In this document: in pieces, positions 1 to 10,941 of the stretch
How the letters are laid out: each line of letters opens with the position of its first letter
Position numbering within the stretch: the stretch's first letter is position 1
DNA from: Pseudoxanthomonas daejeonensis
Lineage (GTDB): Bacteria > Pseudomonadota > Gammaproteobacteria > Xanthomonadales > Xanthomonadaceae
Direction of reading: 5' to 3'
DNA: 64,000 nucleotides
NCBI RefSeq assembly: GCF_010093205.1
Contig: NZ_PDWN01000010.1
Span: 1 to 64,000, forward strand
Made by a program: the position numbers and the translations under genes
Notes under the pieces: model-generated
Databases searched by the model: none
What the model saw: the letters and a program-made list of their open reading frames with translations, nothing else
What the model was told of the DNA's origin: nothing

Positions 1-68
1 GCCCCCCAGGGCTCCGCGCCGGGTGGCAACGCCCCCTGAAGCTCCGCCGGCCGGGCCTTCCGGCCGGG

Positions 69-110
69 TTGGCCGGGCCGGGGCAAAAGCGTACAATTTC
101 GGTACGCTTT
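69..110 (+). promoter_or_regulatory. suf operon promoter with overlapping palindromic operator
   Basis: A perfect inverted repeat, AAAGCGTAC - 7 nt - GTACGCTTT, occupies 86-110. It covers a good -10 hexamer TACAAT at 92-97. A weaker -35 TTGGCC lies at 69-74 with 17-nt spacing. The first start codon downstream is that of the Rrf2-family regulator at 127. Position and symmetry suggest autorepression by that regulator, which is inference from the layout. Confidence 0.7.
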
Positions 111-126
111 CAACGCCCCGCCCGCC

Positions 127-585
127 ATGCTCCGTGTCACCAAACTGACCGACTACGCCACCGTCGTCCTGACCGTGCTCGCCGCGCGGCCCGGACAGGT
201 GCTGAGCGCGGCCGAACTGGCCGAGCATTCGGGGCTGGAACAGCCCACCGTCAGCAAGCTGCTGAAACCGCTGGCCCAGGCCGGACTGGTCGCCAGCCAG
301 CGCGGCGTGCATGGCGGCTACCGCCTGAGCCGCGACGCCTCGCAGATCTCGCTGATCGAGATCGTCGAGGCGATGGAAGGCCCACTGGCGATGACCGAGT
401 GCAGCCAGCATGAGAGCCACTGCGGCATCGCCCACCAGTGCGGCGTGCGCGCCAACTGGCGCCTGATCAACGACGTGGTCGCCGACGCCCTGCGCGGGGT
501 GACCCTCGCGCAGATGCTGCGCCCGCCCTCTCCCTCCCCCGAGACGACGCGACGGCGCGAGATCGCCGTGCGTGTCGCCAGCTGA
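127..585 (+). CDS. Rrf2-family Fe-S-sensing regulator of the suf operon
   Basis: Rrf2/IscR-type winged-helix repressor of 152 aa, the likely regulator of the sufBCDS genes that follow. The N-terminal half carries the helix-turn-helix (about residues 28-50) and the wing GVHGGYRL at 60-67. Cys92, Cys99 and Cys105 sit where IscR-type proteins bind a [2Fe-2S] cluster. It starts at ATG 127, just below a 25-nt palindrome over the -10 element, so autoregulation is likely. It ends 16 nt before sufB. The Arg-rich C-terminal tail after residue 130 is not expected to be structured. It corresponds to the protein called SufR or IscR in related genomes; I leave the symbol open because these names cover several subfamilies. 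Confidence 0.93.
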   Translation: MLRVTKLTDYATVVLTVLAARPGQVLSAAELAEHSGLEQPTVSKLLKPLAQAGLVASQRGVHGGYRLSRDASQISLIEIVEAMEGPLAMTECSQHESHCGIAHQCGVRANWRLINDVVADALRGVTLAQMLRPPSPSPETTRRREIAVRVAS

Positions 586-601
586 ACCCGTAGGCAGCCC
601 C

Positions 602-2077
<1,476 letters not shown>

Positions 2078-2216
2078 TCAGGCGCCGCTTGCGGGGCACG
2101 GCTCGCGCACCCGTGATCGCCCCACGCGATCGGACCGGGTACGCCTCCTGGACAGCCGCGACGATTGAAATCCCTCCGCCCCGGCGGGGAATAGCTCAAA
2201 CAGAAATGGATCCCCC

Positions 2217-2980
<764 letters not shown>

Positions 2981-2981
<1 letters not shown>

Positions 2982-4300
2982 TGGGCGCACTGCTCGACTC
3001 GTTCCGCGACGCATTCGGCGCGCTGCGCGATGTCGATGCGCAGCAGCTCGGCGCCGGCCGGCGCGAAGCGCTGGATGCACTGCTCGCCGACGGCCTGCCC
3101 GGCCCGCGCGAGGAAGCGTGGAAGTACACGACGCTGCGTACGCTTGAACGACGCACCTTCGCCGCCGCCGACGCCGTTGCCCCCGGGTTCGACGCCGCGC
3201 TCCTGGCCGGCATTCCGGCGCCGCGCCTGGTGTTCGTCAATGGCCGCCATGATCCAGTGAGCAGCGACGTGGCGGGCCTGCCTGCGGGCGTGACGCTGCA
3301 GCCGCTTTCGGAAGTCATGGCCAGCGGCGAACCGCGCGACGTCAATTTCATCCTGCGCCGCTACGACCAGCGTGCCGAAGTGTTCGCCCGCGCCAATGCC
3401 GCGCTGGCCGACGAGGGCGTGGTCCTGCGCGTGGATGCGGGCGTGCGGGTCGGCACACCGGTGCACCTGGTGTTCATCGGCGCGCCGCAGGACGGCGACC
3501 GCGCCTGGCACCTGCGCCATTTCATCGACGTGCGCAACGAGGGCGCCCTGGACCTGGTCGAGCACCAGTTATCCAGTGGCGAGCATGCGCACCTTTCCAA
3601 TGACGTGTTGCACCTGCACCAGGGCCAGCGCAGCGAGGTCCGGCACGCGCGCATCCAGTCCGACGCGGCACGCGCCACGCGCTTCGCACGCACCGACGCC
3701 GTGCTCGCGCGCGAGGCGCGATACCAGCGCGTCGACCTCGAACTGGGCGCTGCACTCAGTCGCCACGAACTCAACGTGCGCCTGGAAGGCGACGGCGCCC
3801 GGCTGGTCGCCAACGGGGTTCTGCTCGGCGACGGCCGCCGCCATGTCGACACCCGCCTGGGGATCGAGCACATCGCCCGCGACACCGCGTGTGAACTGCT
3901 CTGGCGCGGCATCGCCGATGGCCGCAGCCGCGTGGTCTTCCACGGCGGGATCGCCATCCACGCCGGCGCCGATGGCTCCGACGCGGCGCTGTCCAACAAG
4001 AACCTGCTGCTGTCGGCCGACGCGGAGATCGACACCCAGCCGGTGCTGGTGATCGAGGCCGACGAGGTCAAGGCGGCGCACGGCGCCACCGTGGGCCAGC
4101 TCGACGCGAACGCCCTGTTCTACCTGCGCTCGCGCGGCCTGTCGCAGGCCCAGGCGCAGCGCCTGCTGACCGTGGCCTTCTGCCGGGAACCGCTGCTGGC
4201 CCTGGACAGCGATGACCTGCGCCAGTTCCTGCTGGCACGGCTGGACGCGGCGCTGGCCACGTCCCTGGACCCGTCGGCACCCGCGGGAACCGCCGCATGA
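2981..4300 (+). CDS. sufD: Fe-S cluster assembly protein SufD
   Basis: SufD is the SufB paralogue and partner in the SufBC2D scaffold, 439 aa. The conserved C-terminal block AAHGATVGQLDANALFYLRS is present. His367 in it corresponds to the SufD histidine that, with SufB Cys, forms the nascent cluster site in E. coli. The N-terminal region is variable, as usual. It is coupled to its neighbours: a 1-bp overlap with sufC and a 4-bp ATGA overlap with sufS. Confidence 0.96.
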
Positions 4301-5568
4301 GCATCGTACCCGCAGCCGTCCACGACGCCGCACTGGCCAACCACGGACGCATCGTGGACTGGGATCGGGTGCGCGCCGATTTCCCGTTGCTCATGCGCGA
4401 AGTCCATGGCAGGCCGCTGGTCTATCTCGACAATGCCAACACCGGGCAGAAACCGCTGCCGGTGATCGCCTCGCAGGACGAGTTCTATCGTCGCCAGAAC
4501 GCCAATGTCAGCCGTGCGGTGCACGCGCTGGGCACCGAGGCGACCGAGGCCTACGAGGCCGCACGCGGGAAACTCGCCCGCTTCCTCAACGTGCGCGCCG
4601 ACGAACTGGTGCTGTGCAGCGGCACGACGTTCGCGATCAACCTGGTGGCCTATTCCTGGGCGCTGCCGCAGCTCAAGGCCGGCGACACGATCCTGGTTTC
4701 TCGGATGGAGCACCACGCCAACATCGTGCCCTGGCAGCTGGTCGCCCAGCGCACCGGCGCGACGATCCGGGTCGCCGAGATCCTGCCCGATGGCAGCCTC
4801 GACCTCGACGCGCTGTACAAGGCGATGACGCCGGACGTGAAGTTGCTGGCCGTCACCCACGTCTCCAACGTGCTGGGAACCGTCAATCCGGTGCGCGAAA
4901 TCTGTCGCGAGGCACGCCGCCGCGGCATCATCACGGTGGTGGACGGCTCCCAGGCCGCGCCGCACCTGAAGCTGGACGTGGCCTCGATCGGCTGCGACTT
5001 CTACGCCATCACCGGCCACAAGATGTGCGGCCCGACCGGAACCGGGGTGCTGTGGGCGCGGCGCGAACTGCTGCAGGCCATGCCGCCGTTCCTGGGCGGT
5101 GGCGAGATGATCCGGGAAGTCAGCTTCCACGGCACCGTGTTCAACGATCCTCCGCACCGGTTCGAGGCCGGCACGCCGAACATCGCCGGGTTCATCGGCC
5201 TGGGCGCGGCCGTGGATTACCTCGAAGGGATCGGCATGGCGCACATCGCCGCGCGTGAGGCCGAACTGCTCGCCCATGCCACCGAGGCGCTGCGGTCCAT
5301 TCCCGGCCTGCGCATCTTCGGCACCGCGCCGGGCAAGGCCGCGGTGATCTCGTTCCTGGTCGAGGGCGCACATGCCCATGACCTGGCGACCCTGCTCGAC
5401 CTGGAAGGCGTCGCCGTGCGTTCGGGCCAGCACTGCGCGCACCCGCTGCTGCAGTACTTCGGCGTGGCGGCGACGTTGCGCGCCTCGCTGGCGTTCTACA
5501 ACACCCACGACGAGATCGAGCGCTTCGCCGCCGCGCTGGAAAAGACCCGCCGGCTGCTGGTCGCGTAA
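4297..5568 (+). CDS. sufS: cysteine desulfurase SufS
   Basis: Group II PLP-dependent cysteine desulfurase, 423 aa, supplying sulfur to SufBCD. The PLP lysine is Lys242 in ITGHKMCGPTG. The persulfide-carrying cysteine is Cys380 in RSGQHCAHPLL, in the short-loop context typical of SufS. Other conserved stretches are FARINLVAYSW-type fold-I motifs and HVSNVLGT. The gene closes the suf operon. No SufE, SufU or A-type carrier follows in this window, so the sulfur-transfer partner must lie elsewhere. Confidence 0.96.
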   Translation: MSIVPAAVHDAALANHGRIVDWDRVRADFPLLMREVHGRPLVYLDNANTGQKPLPVIASQDEFYRRQNANVSRAVHALGTEATEAYEAARGKLARFLNVRADELVLCSGTTFAINLVAYSWALPQLKAGDTILVSRMEHHANIVPWQLVAQRTGATIRVAEILPDGSLDLDALYKAMTPDVKLLAVTHVSNVLGTVNPVREICREARRRGIITVVDGSQAAPHLKLDVASIGCDFYAITGHKMCGPTGTGVLWARRELLQAMPPFLGGGEMIREVSFHGTVFNDPPHRFEAGTPNIAGFIGLGAAVDYLEGIGMAHIAAREAELLAHATEALRSIPGLRIFGTAPGKAAVISFLVEGAHAHDLATLLDLEGVAVRSGQHCAHPLLQYFGVAATLRASLAFYNTHDEIERFAAALEKTRRLLVA

Positions 5569-5605
5569 GCAGGGCCATACCCACCGCTGCACGGCAGCCG
5601 TAGCG

Positions 5606-5661
5606 CTCGCGTAAAGCGGTGCTTGCGCGTATTCCGCATGCTCGCGTATAGCGGAGCTTGC
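5606..5661 (+). repeat. pair of 21-bp direct repeats downstream of sufS
   Basis: The segments at 5606-5626 and 5641-5661 read CTCGCGTA-W-AGCGG-W-GCTTGC. They are 21 bp long, differ at two positions and start 35 bp apart. They lie in the 208-nt gap between sufS and the GNAT gene. They resemble the short intergenic palindromic or REP-like elements that xanthomonads scatter between genes. Whether they recur elsewhere in the genome cannot be judged here. Confidence 0.55.
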
Positions 5662-5776
5662 CCCACCGCCACCTGGCAGCTCCTGCGGCATCGGCCGGCA
5701 AGCACTGGGTAGAGGGTATGCCCCGCTGAGACGAAGGCAGGGCGCCGCGGGCATTGCCCCGCTCTACAATGGCGTT

Positions 5777-6319
5777 ATGGACTCCCTTCATTTCCGCGCG
5801 GCCACGCAGGCCGACATACCCGCCCTGGTCGATCTGGTCACCTCCGCCTATCGCGGCGACAGCAGTCGCAGCGGCTGGACCACGGAGGCAGACATGCTCG
5901 ACGGCCAGCGCATCGACCCGGTGGTGCTCGCAGCCGACATCGTCCGTCCGCGCAGCGTGGTCCTGCTCGCCGAACGTGCCGGGCAACTGCTCGCCTGCGC
6001 GCACGTGGCCGACGAGGACGGCGCCGGTTACTTCGGCATGTTCTCCGTGCGTCCCGACCTGCAGGGGAGCGGGGTCGGCAAGGCGGTGCTGGCGGAGGCC
6101 GAGCGCATCGCCCGCGAAGACTGGCAGCTGCCGGCCATGCGCATGTCCGTGATCGATATCCGCGATGAGCTGATCGCCTTCTACCAGCGCCGCGGTTACG
6201 TGCGCACAGGCATCCACAAGCCCTTCCCCTACGGCGACGAACGTTACGGCATCCCGCTGCGCGACGACCTTCGCTTCGAGGTGCTGCACAAGGACCTGGG
6301 CGGCGGAGACGGCACATGA
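5777..6319 (+). CDS. GNAT-family N-acetyltransferase
   Basis: Acetyl-CoA-dependent acetyltransferase of the GNAT fold, 180 aa. The acetyl-CoA-binding motif is visible as VRPDLQGSGVGKAVLAEAE (about residues 94-112), followed by a C-terminal AFYQRRGYVRTG strand-helix. The substrate is unknown. It overlaps the Rieske gene by four bases (ATGA), so the two are cotranscribed. A TACAAT hexamer at 5765-5770 is only six bases before the ATG, which would give a very short or absent leader. It lies downstream of sufS but probably has its own promoter. Confidence 0.85.
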   Translation: MDSLHFRAATQADIPALVDLVTSAYRGDSSRSGWTTEADMLDGQRIDPVVLAADIVRPRSVVLLAERAGQLLACAHVADEDGAGYFGMFSVRPDLQGSGVGKAVLAEAERIAREDWQLPAMRMSVIDIRDELIAFYQRRGYVRTGIHKPFPYGDERYGIPLRDDLRFEVLHKDLGGGDGT

Positions 6320-6648
6320 GCGACACCTGGACCTTCGTCTGCGCCACCGGCGAACTGCTGCCCGGCGAGATGAAGCCGGTCTTCGACGAGGTCACCGGCA
6401 CGCCGATCCTCGTATTCAACCTCGACGGCGACCTCTACGCGCTGGAAGACCGCTGCAGCCACGAGGACTTCGAACTGTCCTCCGGCGCCATCGACCCTGC
6501 CGAGGGCAGCGTCGAGTGCGTGCTGCACGGCGCGCGCTTCGACATCCGCGACGGCCGCGCCCTGTGCGCACCTGCCTACTCGGCGGTCCCCAAGTTCCCG
6601 GTGAAGACCGAACACGGCGGCGTCTGGACTCGCGACGACCGCGGCTGA
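6316..6648 (+). CDS. Rieske [2Fe-2S] ferredoxin
   Basis: Small soluble Rieske protein, 110 aa, of the type labelled non-heme iron oxygenase ferredoxin subunit. The cluster ligands are Cys47-x-His49 and Cys68-x2-His71 in RCSHEDFELS and CVLHGARFD. There is no signal or membrane segment. No oxygenase large subunit is adjacent. Its position behind sufBCDS and the GNAT gene suggests an electron carrier or Fe-S-related accessory protein; that is inference. It ends before a 665-nt gap. Confidence 0.9.
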   Translation: MSDTWTFVCATGELLPGEMKPVFDEVTGTPILVFNLDGDLYALEDRCSHEDFELSSGAIDPAEGSVECVLHGARFDIRDGRALCAPAYSAVPKFPVKTEHGGVWTRDDRG

Positions 6649-6763
6649 GCTGGCGCCGGCCACGGCTCCAATCCGCGTAGCCGTCCCACGCCAGCCATTG
6701 ATCGGGCTTCCTGCCCGAGCCCCAACATCCTGGACTGCCTGGCGGGGGTTTGCTGCTCCGACC

Positions 6764-7015
6764 GCCGGGCTTCGAACTCGGAGCGCCGAGCTCCGGACTC
6801 CATCACCCGAGCTTCGAACTCGGCGCACCGAGCTCCGGACTCCAACGCCCGAGCTTCGAACTCGGAGCGCCGAGCTCCGGACTCCTTCACCCGAGCTTCG
6901 AACTCGGCGCACCGAGCTCCGGACTCCAACGCCCGAGCTTTGAACTCGGAGCGCCGAGCTCCCGACTCCATCACCCGAGCCCTGAACTCGGAGCGCCGAG
7001 CTCCCGACTCCACTC
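6764..7015. repeat. 42-bp tandem repeat array (six units)
   Basis: Six consecutive units with a period of exactly 42 bp start at 6764, 6806, 6848, 6890, 6932 and 6974. Each unit contains a near-palindrome CCGAGCTTCGAACTCGG and then CCGAGCTCCGGACTCC. Units alternate slightly: AGCG or CGCA after the first half, and CATCAC, CAACGC or CTTCAC at the end. In four units CGGAGC and GCTCCG flank GCCGA and could form a hairpin. The array lies in the 665-nt gap between the Rieske gene and the first Fur box. Because 42 is a multiple of 3, several frames stay open (for example FELGAPSSGLHHPS repeats), but no start, RBS or second half supports a gene. Sequence 7016-7255 shows nothing recognisable. Confidence 0.95.
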
Positions 7016-7255
7016 GCCGCATTCCAGAATCGATTGCAGGGCCATCGCATCCCGAGCGCCCTACCCTGCACACCATCCAGTGAACCCGCTGCTCCCGCAC
7101 AGGCGACAGCGCAACCGGTGCTGGCATACGGCGCCTGGGACGCCGTGAGCCAAACCCCTGCCAACTCGATCGACCGCTTCGATCCCCGGCAACGCTACCC
7201 TCCCGAACCATTGGGCGCCGCCGGCCCTGGGGCCGGGTTTTCAACGGCCGCTACC

Positions 7256-7275
7256 AAAGAGAATAATTCTCATTT
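7256..7275. promoter_or_regulatory. Fur box upstream of the Fiu/PiuA-like receptor
   Basis: On the minus strand this reads AAATGAGAATTATTCTC followed by TTT, a close match to xanthomonad and gammaproteobacterial Fur boxes. Its core GAGAA-TWA-TTCTC is palindromic and far more AT-rich than the surroundings. It lies 39 nt before the small membrane-protein frame at 7314, and no other promoter precedes the receptor. Confidence 0.85.
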
Positions 7276-7313
7276 AAGATGGCGACCCGCCCCGCCGGCC
7301 ACCGCCATCCCCG

Positions 7314-7793
7314 ATGCGCGCCATTGCGACCTCCTCCGCATCCGCACCGACGTTCCGGCGCCGGATGCGTTCGGGTGGAGCCGGCGGACGCCACGCCGCA
7401 TTTTTCGGGATCGGCTGGCTGTTGCTCGCGCTGGCCTGCCTGGCAATCGCACTCCCGGGCAAGGCCGAGCCCAGCCGGATCAGCGGCACCACCTCCCATT
7501 TCGCCATGCTGGCACCTGCCGTCGAACGCACATCGCCGACTGCATCGGCCAGCGACAGTGCGACCGCGGCACCGGCCACCGACGAAGGCGAGCCCGAAGC
7601 CTTGCCGGCACCCTTCGAGCCCTCGGCTGAAAAAGAGCCCTACGGCGACAAGTACCGTCGCGCGCACGGAACCGGCTTTCCAGCGTTGTCGGGCCTGGGC
7701 CGGGTCGCTCCTATCGCCATCGTCGCCCGTGACCGCAGTACTGCGGCCGAAGGCCGCCTGCCCCCCGCGCACGCATCTCCCGCGACCGGCTGA
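7314..7793 (+). CDS. hypothetical single-pass membrane or secreted protein in a Fur-regulated leader
   Basis: An unrecognised 159-aa frame lies between the Fur box and the receptor gene. It has an Arg-rich N-terminus (RRRMRSGG), one strong hydrophobic segment GIGWLLLALACLAIALPG at about residues 32-50, then a Pro/Ala/Glu-rich tail. Codon third positions are GC-rich as in real genes here. There is no clear ribosome site. A second, similarly built small protein precedes the next receptor (11724), which supports both being real. Function unknown; it could be an anchored periplasmic accessory. Confidence 0.5.
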   Translation: MRAIATSSASAPTFRRRMRSGGAGGRHAAFFGIGWLLLALACLAIALPGKAEPSRISGTTSHFAMLAPAVERTSPTASASDSATAAPATDEGEPEALPAPFEPSAEKEPYGDKYRRAHGTGFPALSGLGRVAPIAIVARDRSTAAEGRLPPAHASPATG

Positions 7794-7959
7794 TCCAAGC
7801 CAGGGCATCGCCGAGGCCACGCCGCACACCCGCCCAGCCATCGCGAACGATCCCGCTCCACGGCCAGACCGACGCCGTGGCCGGCGCGGGCATACGCCCC
7901 TTTTCCACCTCCGCAGCCATCGCCAGCCGGATCCCATCCCTCCTAGCGACCACCACCCA

Positions 7960-10197
7960 ATGACTCCTTCCTTCTCGCCACTCTCTTCCGCCGTGCTCCT
8001 GGCCCTGGCCACCCCTGCGATCGCGCAGGCGAGCGACGCCCTCCCCACCGACAAGAGCGTCACCGAACTGGACAGCCTGGAAGTCCAGGGCGACCGCATC
8101 GAAAAGGCGTCTTCGCCCAAGTACACCGCGCCGCTGCTGGACACGCCACAGACGATCACCGTGGTCACCCGCGAGGTGATGGACCAGCAGGGCCTGATCG
8201 GCCTGCGCGACATCCTCAGCACTTTGCCGGGCATCACCTTCGGCGCCGGCGAAGGCGGCGGCGGCTACGGCGACAGCGTCAACCTGCGCGGCTTCAGCGC
8301 CAGCAGCGACATCACCGTCGACGGGGTGCGCGACAGCGCACAGTACACGCGCAGCGACAACTTCAATCTCGAGTCCATAGAGCTGATCAACGGCGCCAAC
8401 TCGGCCTACTCCGGCGCCGGCTCGGTGGGCGGCACGATCAACCTGGTCAACAAGGTGGCGCGCCAGGGCGACCAGACCACGGTGACCCTGGGCGCGGGCA
8501 CCGACAGCTTCGGTCGCGCCACCGTGGACAGCAACTTCGACCTGGGCGACGGCCAGGCCCTGCGCGTGAACGCGATGGCCCACCGCAACGACGTGCCCGA
8601 CCGGGACGTGGAGGAGTACAAGCGCTGGGGCTTCGCGCCCTCGTTGGCGATCGGCCTTGGCACCGACACCCGCCTCTCGGTGAGCTACCTGCACCAGCAG
8701 GACGACAACATCCCCGAGTACGGCATCCCGTATTTCGCCGCGTATGGCGGCCTGTTGCCCGGCGTGAGCCGCGAGAGCTACTTCGGTTACCGCAACATGG
8801 ACACGCAGGAAGTCGAGGTCGACGTGCTGACCGGCATCTTCGAACACGACTTCAATGACGCGACCTCGATCCGCAACCTGGCGCGCGTGCAGCGCGTGGA
8901 CCAGTACACCGTGGTCAACCCGACCCAGGGCACCTGGTGCCTGGACAGCGGCGTCAACCCGGCGACCGGTGCGGCCTGCGCCAGCCATGGGACCTTCCTG
9001 CCCAGCGGTCCGCGCGGCACCACGCGCGATACCCGCAACGGACTGGCCTACAACCAGACCGACCTGACTTCGCGCTTCGCTACCGGCAGCGTCGACCACT
9101 CGCTGGTCGCCGGCATTTCGTTCCTGCACGAAACCTACGAGCTGGACAACGGCAACATCCAGCGTTACCCCAACGGCACCACGCCGGTGTATCCGCCGAT
9201 GAGCCTGGCCGACCCGGATAACGCCTATACCGGCCCGGTCAACTACATCCGTGCCGGTCGCACCTCCGGCACGCTCGACAACCAGGCCGTGTACCTGTTC
9301 GACACGCTGGAATTCAACCCGCAGTGGCAGCTTGGCCTGGGCGCGCGATACGAGCGCAACGAAGGCGATTCGCGCGTGCGTGCGTTCAATGCCGCCGGCA
9401 ACGTCACCAGCGACGCCACCTTCGACAATTCCGACAACCTGTTCTCCTACCGCGCCGGACTGGTCTACAAGCCTGCGGAAAACGGGAGCGTCTACCTGTC
9501 CTACTCGGACTCCAGGACGCCGTCCAAGGCCTCGGTCAACGGCTCATGCACGTTGCAGACCTGCGGCGTGGACCCGGAAACGGCGGTGAACATCGAACTG
9601 GGCACCAAGTGGAACGTGCTGGGCGAGAAGCTCGCGCTGACCGCCGCGGCGTTCCGCAACGAGCGACAGAACTACAAGGTCGCCGACCCGGGCAATCCGG
9701 ACAATCCAAGCGGCATGCAGCAGCTGGATGGCCAGGCCCGCGTGGATGGCGTGATCCTCGGCGCGGCCGGCCGGATCACCCGTGCGTGGTCGGTGTTCGC
9801 CAACTATGCGTTCCTGGACAGCGAAGTGCTGCAGAGCGTTTCGGACTTCGTAAAGGAGTCCACCGGCATCGATGCGCAGGCCGGCAACCCGCTGGCCAAC
9901 GTTCCGGAACACTCCGGCAGCGTGTGGACCACCTATGCACTGGCCGACTGGACGGTGGGTTACGGCGTGAACTACCAGGGCAGTTTCTACCTGGCCAGCA
10001 CCGACAACGCGCCGCAGGCCAGGAGCTACACGATGCACCGGGCCATGGTCGGCTACCAGTTCAACGACGGCTTCGCCCTGCAGCTCAACGTCGACAACCT
10101 GTTCGACAAGCAGTACTTCACTCGCATCCGCAACAACGGCTGGGCCACGCCGGGCGCGGCGCGCTCGGTGGTGCTGACTGCGACCGTCCGCTTCTGA
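7960..10197 (+). CDS. TonB-dependent catecholate siderophore receptor (Fiu/PiuA type)
   Basis: Outer-membrane receptor that imports ferric siderophore with TonB energy, 745 aa from the ATG at 7960. The frame is open upstream to 7279, but a signal-like hydrophobic stretch (SSAVLLALATPAIAQA) follows 7960. The putative TonB box LDSLEVQG is near residue 37. The plug domain has TPQTITVVTREVMDQQG, GDSVNLRGFSASSDITVDG and NGANSAYSGAGSVGGTINLV. The barrel ends in the aromatic terminus TATVRF. The following piuC and Sel1 genes repeat the order known around piuA in Pseudomonas and fiu-ybiX in E. coli, so fiu/piuA is the likely orthologue. Fur control is likely from the box at 7256. Confidence 0.9.
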   Translation: MTPSFSPLSSAVLLALATPAIAQASDALPTDKSVTELDSLEVQGDRIEKASSPKYTAPLLDTPQTITVVTREVMDQQGLIGLRDILSTLPGITFGAGEGGGGYGDSVNLRGFSASSDITVDGVRDSAQYTRSDNFNLESIELINGANSAYSGAGSVGGTINLVNKVARQGDQTTVTLGAGTDSFGRATVDSNFDLGDGQALRVNAMAHRNDVPDRDVEEYKRWGFAPSLAIGLGTDTRLSVSYLHQQDDNIPEYGIPYFAAYGGLLPGVSRESYFGYRNMDTQEVEVDVLTGIFEHDFNDATSIRNLARVQRVDQYTVVNPTQGTWCLDSGVNPATGAACASHGTFLPSGPRGTTRDTRNGLAYNQTDLTSRFATGSVDHSLVAGISFLHETYELDNGNIQRYPNGTTPVYPPMSLADPDNAYTGPVNYIRAGRTSGTLDNQAVYLFDTLEFNPQWQLGLGARYERNEGDSRVRAFNAAGNVTSDATFDNSDNLFSYRAGLVYKPAENGSVYLSYSDSRTPSKASVNGSCTLQTCGVDPETAVNIELGTKWNVLGEKLALTAAAFRNERQNYKVADPGNPDNPSGMQQLDGQARVDGVILGAAGRITRAWSVFANYAFLDSEVLQSVSDFVKESTGIDAQAGNPLANVPEHSGSVWTTYALADWTVGYGVNYQGSFYLASTDNAPQARSYTMHRAMVGYQFNDGFALQLNVDNLFDKQYFTRIRNNGWATPGAARSVVLTATVRF

Positions 10198-10207
10198 GGC
10201 GACACGA

Positions 10208-10233
10208 CCCCGTCCCGTTCCCACGGGACGGGG
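10208..10233. terminator. perfect hairpin between receptor and piuC
   Basis: An 11-bp perfect stem, CCCCGTCCCGT / ACGGGACGGGG, closes a 4-nt loop TCCC. It is followed only by short pyrimidines and not by a T-run. It sits 10 nt after the receptor stop and 18 nt before the piuC start. It may attenuate transcription or protect the 3' end of the receptor mRNA rather than terminate fully. Confidence 0.6.
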
Positions 10234-10251
10234 CTTCCCGCGAGAACTCCC

Positions 10252-10941
10252 ATGCTCTTGTCCATTCCCGATGTCCTGACCGCCGAACAGGTCGCCCACT
10301 GCCGGCAGCGCCTGCAACACGCCGGCTGGGCCGACGGCAGAATCACTGCCGGCCACCAGTCGGCCAAGGCCAAGGACAACCTGCAGTTGCCTGAGGACAG
10401 CGAGGTGGCTCGCGAGCTCGGCGCACTGGTGCAGGAAGCGGTGCAGGCGAACTCCACGTTCTTCTCGGCCGCATTGCCGCGGCGGATCTATCCGCCGCTG
10501 TTCAACTGCTACCGCGACGGCCAGTCGTTCGGCTTCCACGTCGACAACGCCGTGCGCTATGAGCGCGGCGCCGATGGCGCAGCGCAGCCCGTGCGTACCG
10601 ACCTGTCGGCGACCCTGTTCCTGATCGATCCGCAGGACTACGACGGCGGCGAACTGGTCATCGAAGACACCTACGGCATGCAACAGGTCAAGCTTCCCGC
10701 CGGCCACCTGGTGCTCTACCCGGGCACCAGCCTGCATCGGGTCAATCCGGTCACCCGCGGCGCGCGGCTGGCTTCGTTCTTCTGGATCCAGAGCATGCTG
10801 CGCGAAGACAGCCAGCGGCGGCTGATGTTCGAACTGGACGTGTCGATCCGGCGCCTGACCCGCGAGGTGCCCGAGCATCCCTCGCTGGTCCAGCTCACCG
10901 GCGTGTACCACAACCTGCTGCGGCGCTGGGCCGATGTCTGA
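10252..10941 (+). CDS. piuC: Fe(II)/2-oxoglutarate-dependent dioxygenase PiuC (YbiX family)
   Basis: PKHD-type hydroxylase of 229 aa, typically encoded beside catecholate siderophore receptors. The iron ligands are His96 and Asp98 in [10 protein letters not shown] and His162 in [14 protein letters not shown]. Arg169 is a candidate 2-oxoglutarate ligand. The N-terminal [12 protein letters not shown] is the family start. The natural substrate is not established; a role in siderophore modification or iron homeostasis is proposed for the family. It overlaps the downstream Sel1 gene by 8 nt. Confidence 0.93.
   Translation: MLLSIPDVLTAEQVAHCRQRLQHAGWADGRITAGHQSAKAKDNLQLPEDSEVARELGALVQEAVQANSTFFSAALPRRIYPPLFNCYRDGQSFGFHVDNAVRYERGADGAAQPVRTDLSATLFLIDPQDYDGGELVIEDTYGMQQVKLPAGHLVLYPGTSLHRVNPVTRGARLASFFWIQSMLREDSQRRLMFELDVSIRRLTREVPEHPSLVQLTGVYHNLLRRWADV

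Noticed and set aside
47-68. CCGGCC-rich inverted repeat before the suf promoter as a terminator
   Set aside because: It is short and imperfect with no T-run, and the upstream gene is outside the window.
6764-7015. Tandem array considered as a CRISPR
   Set aside because: Units are contiguous with no unique spacers, and no cas genes are near.
6750-7148. Open frame encoding repeated FELGAPSSGLHHPS peptides
   Set aside because: It stays open only because the repeat period is a multiple of three. Other frames and the other strand are equally open, there is no RBS, and the tail is not protein-like.
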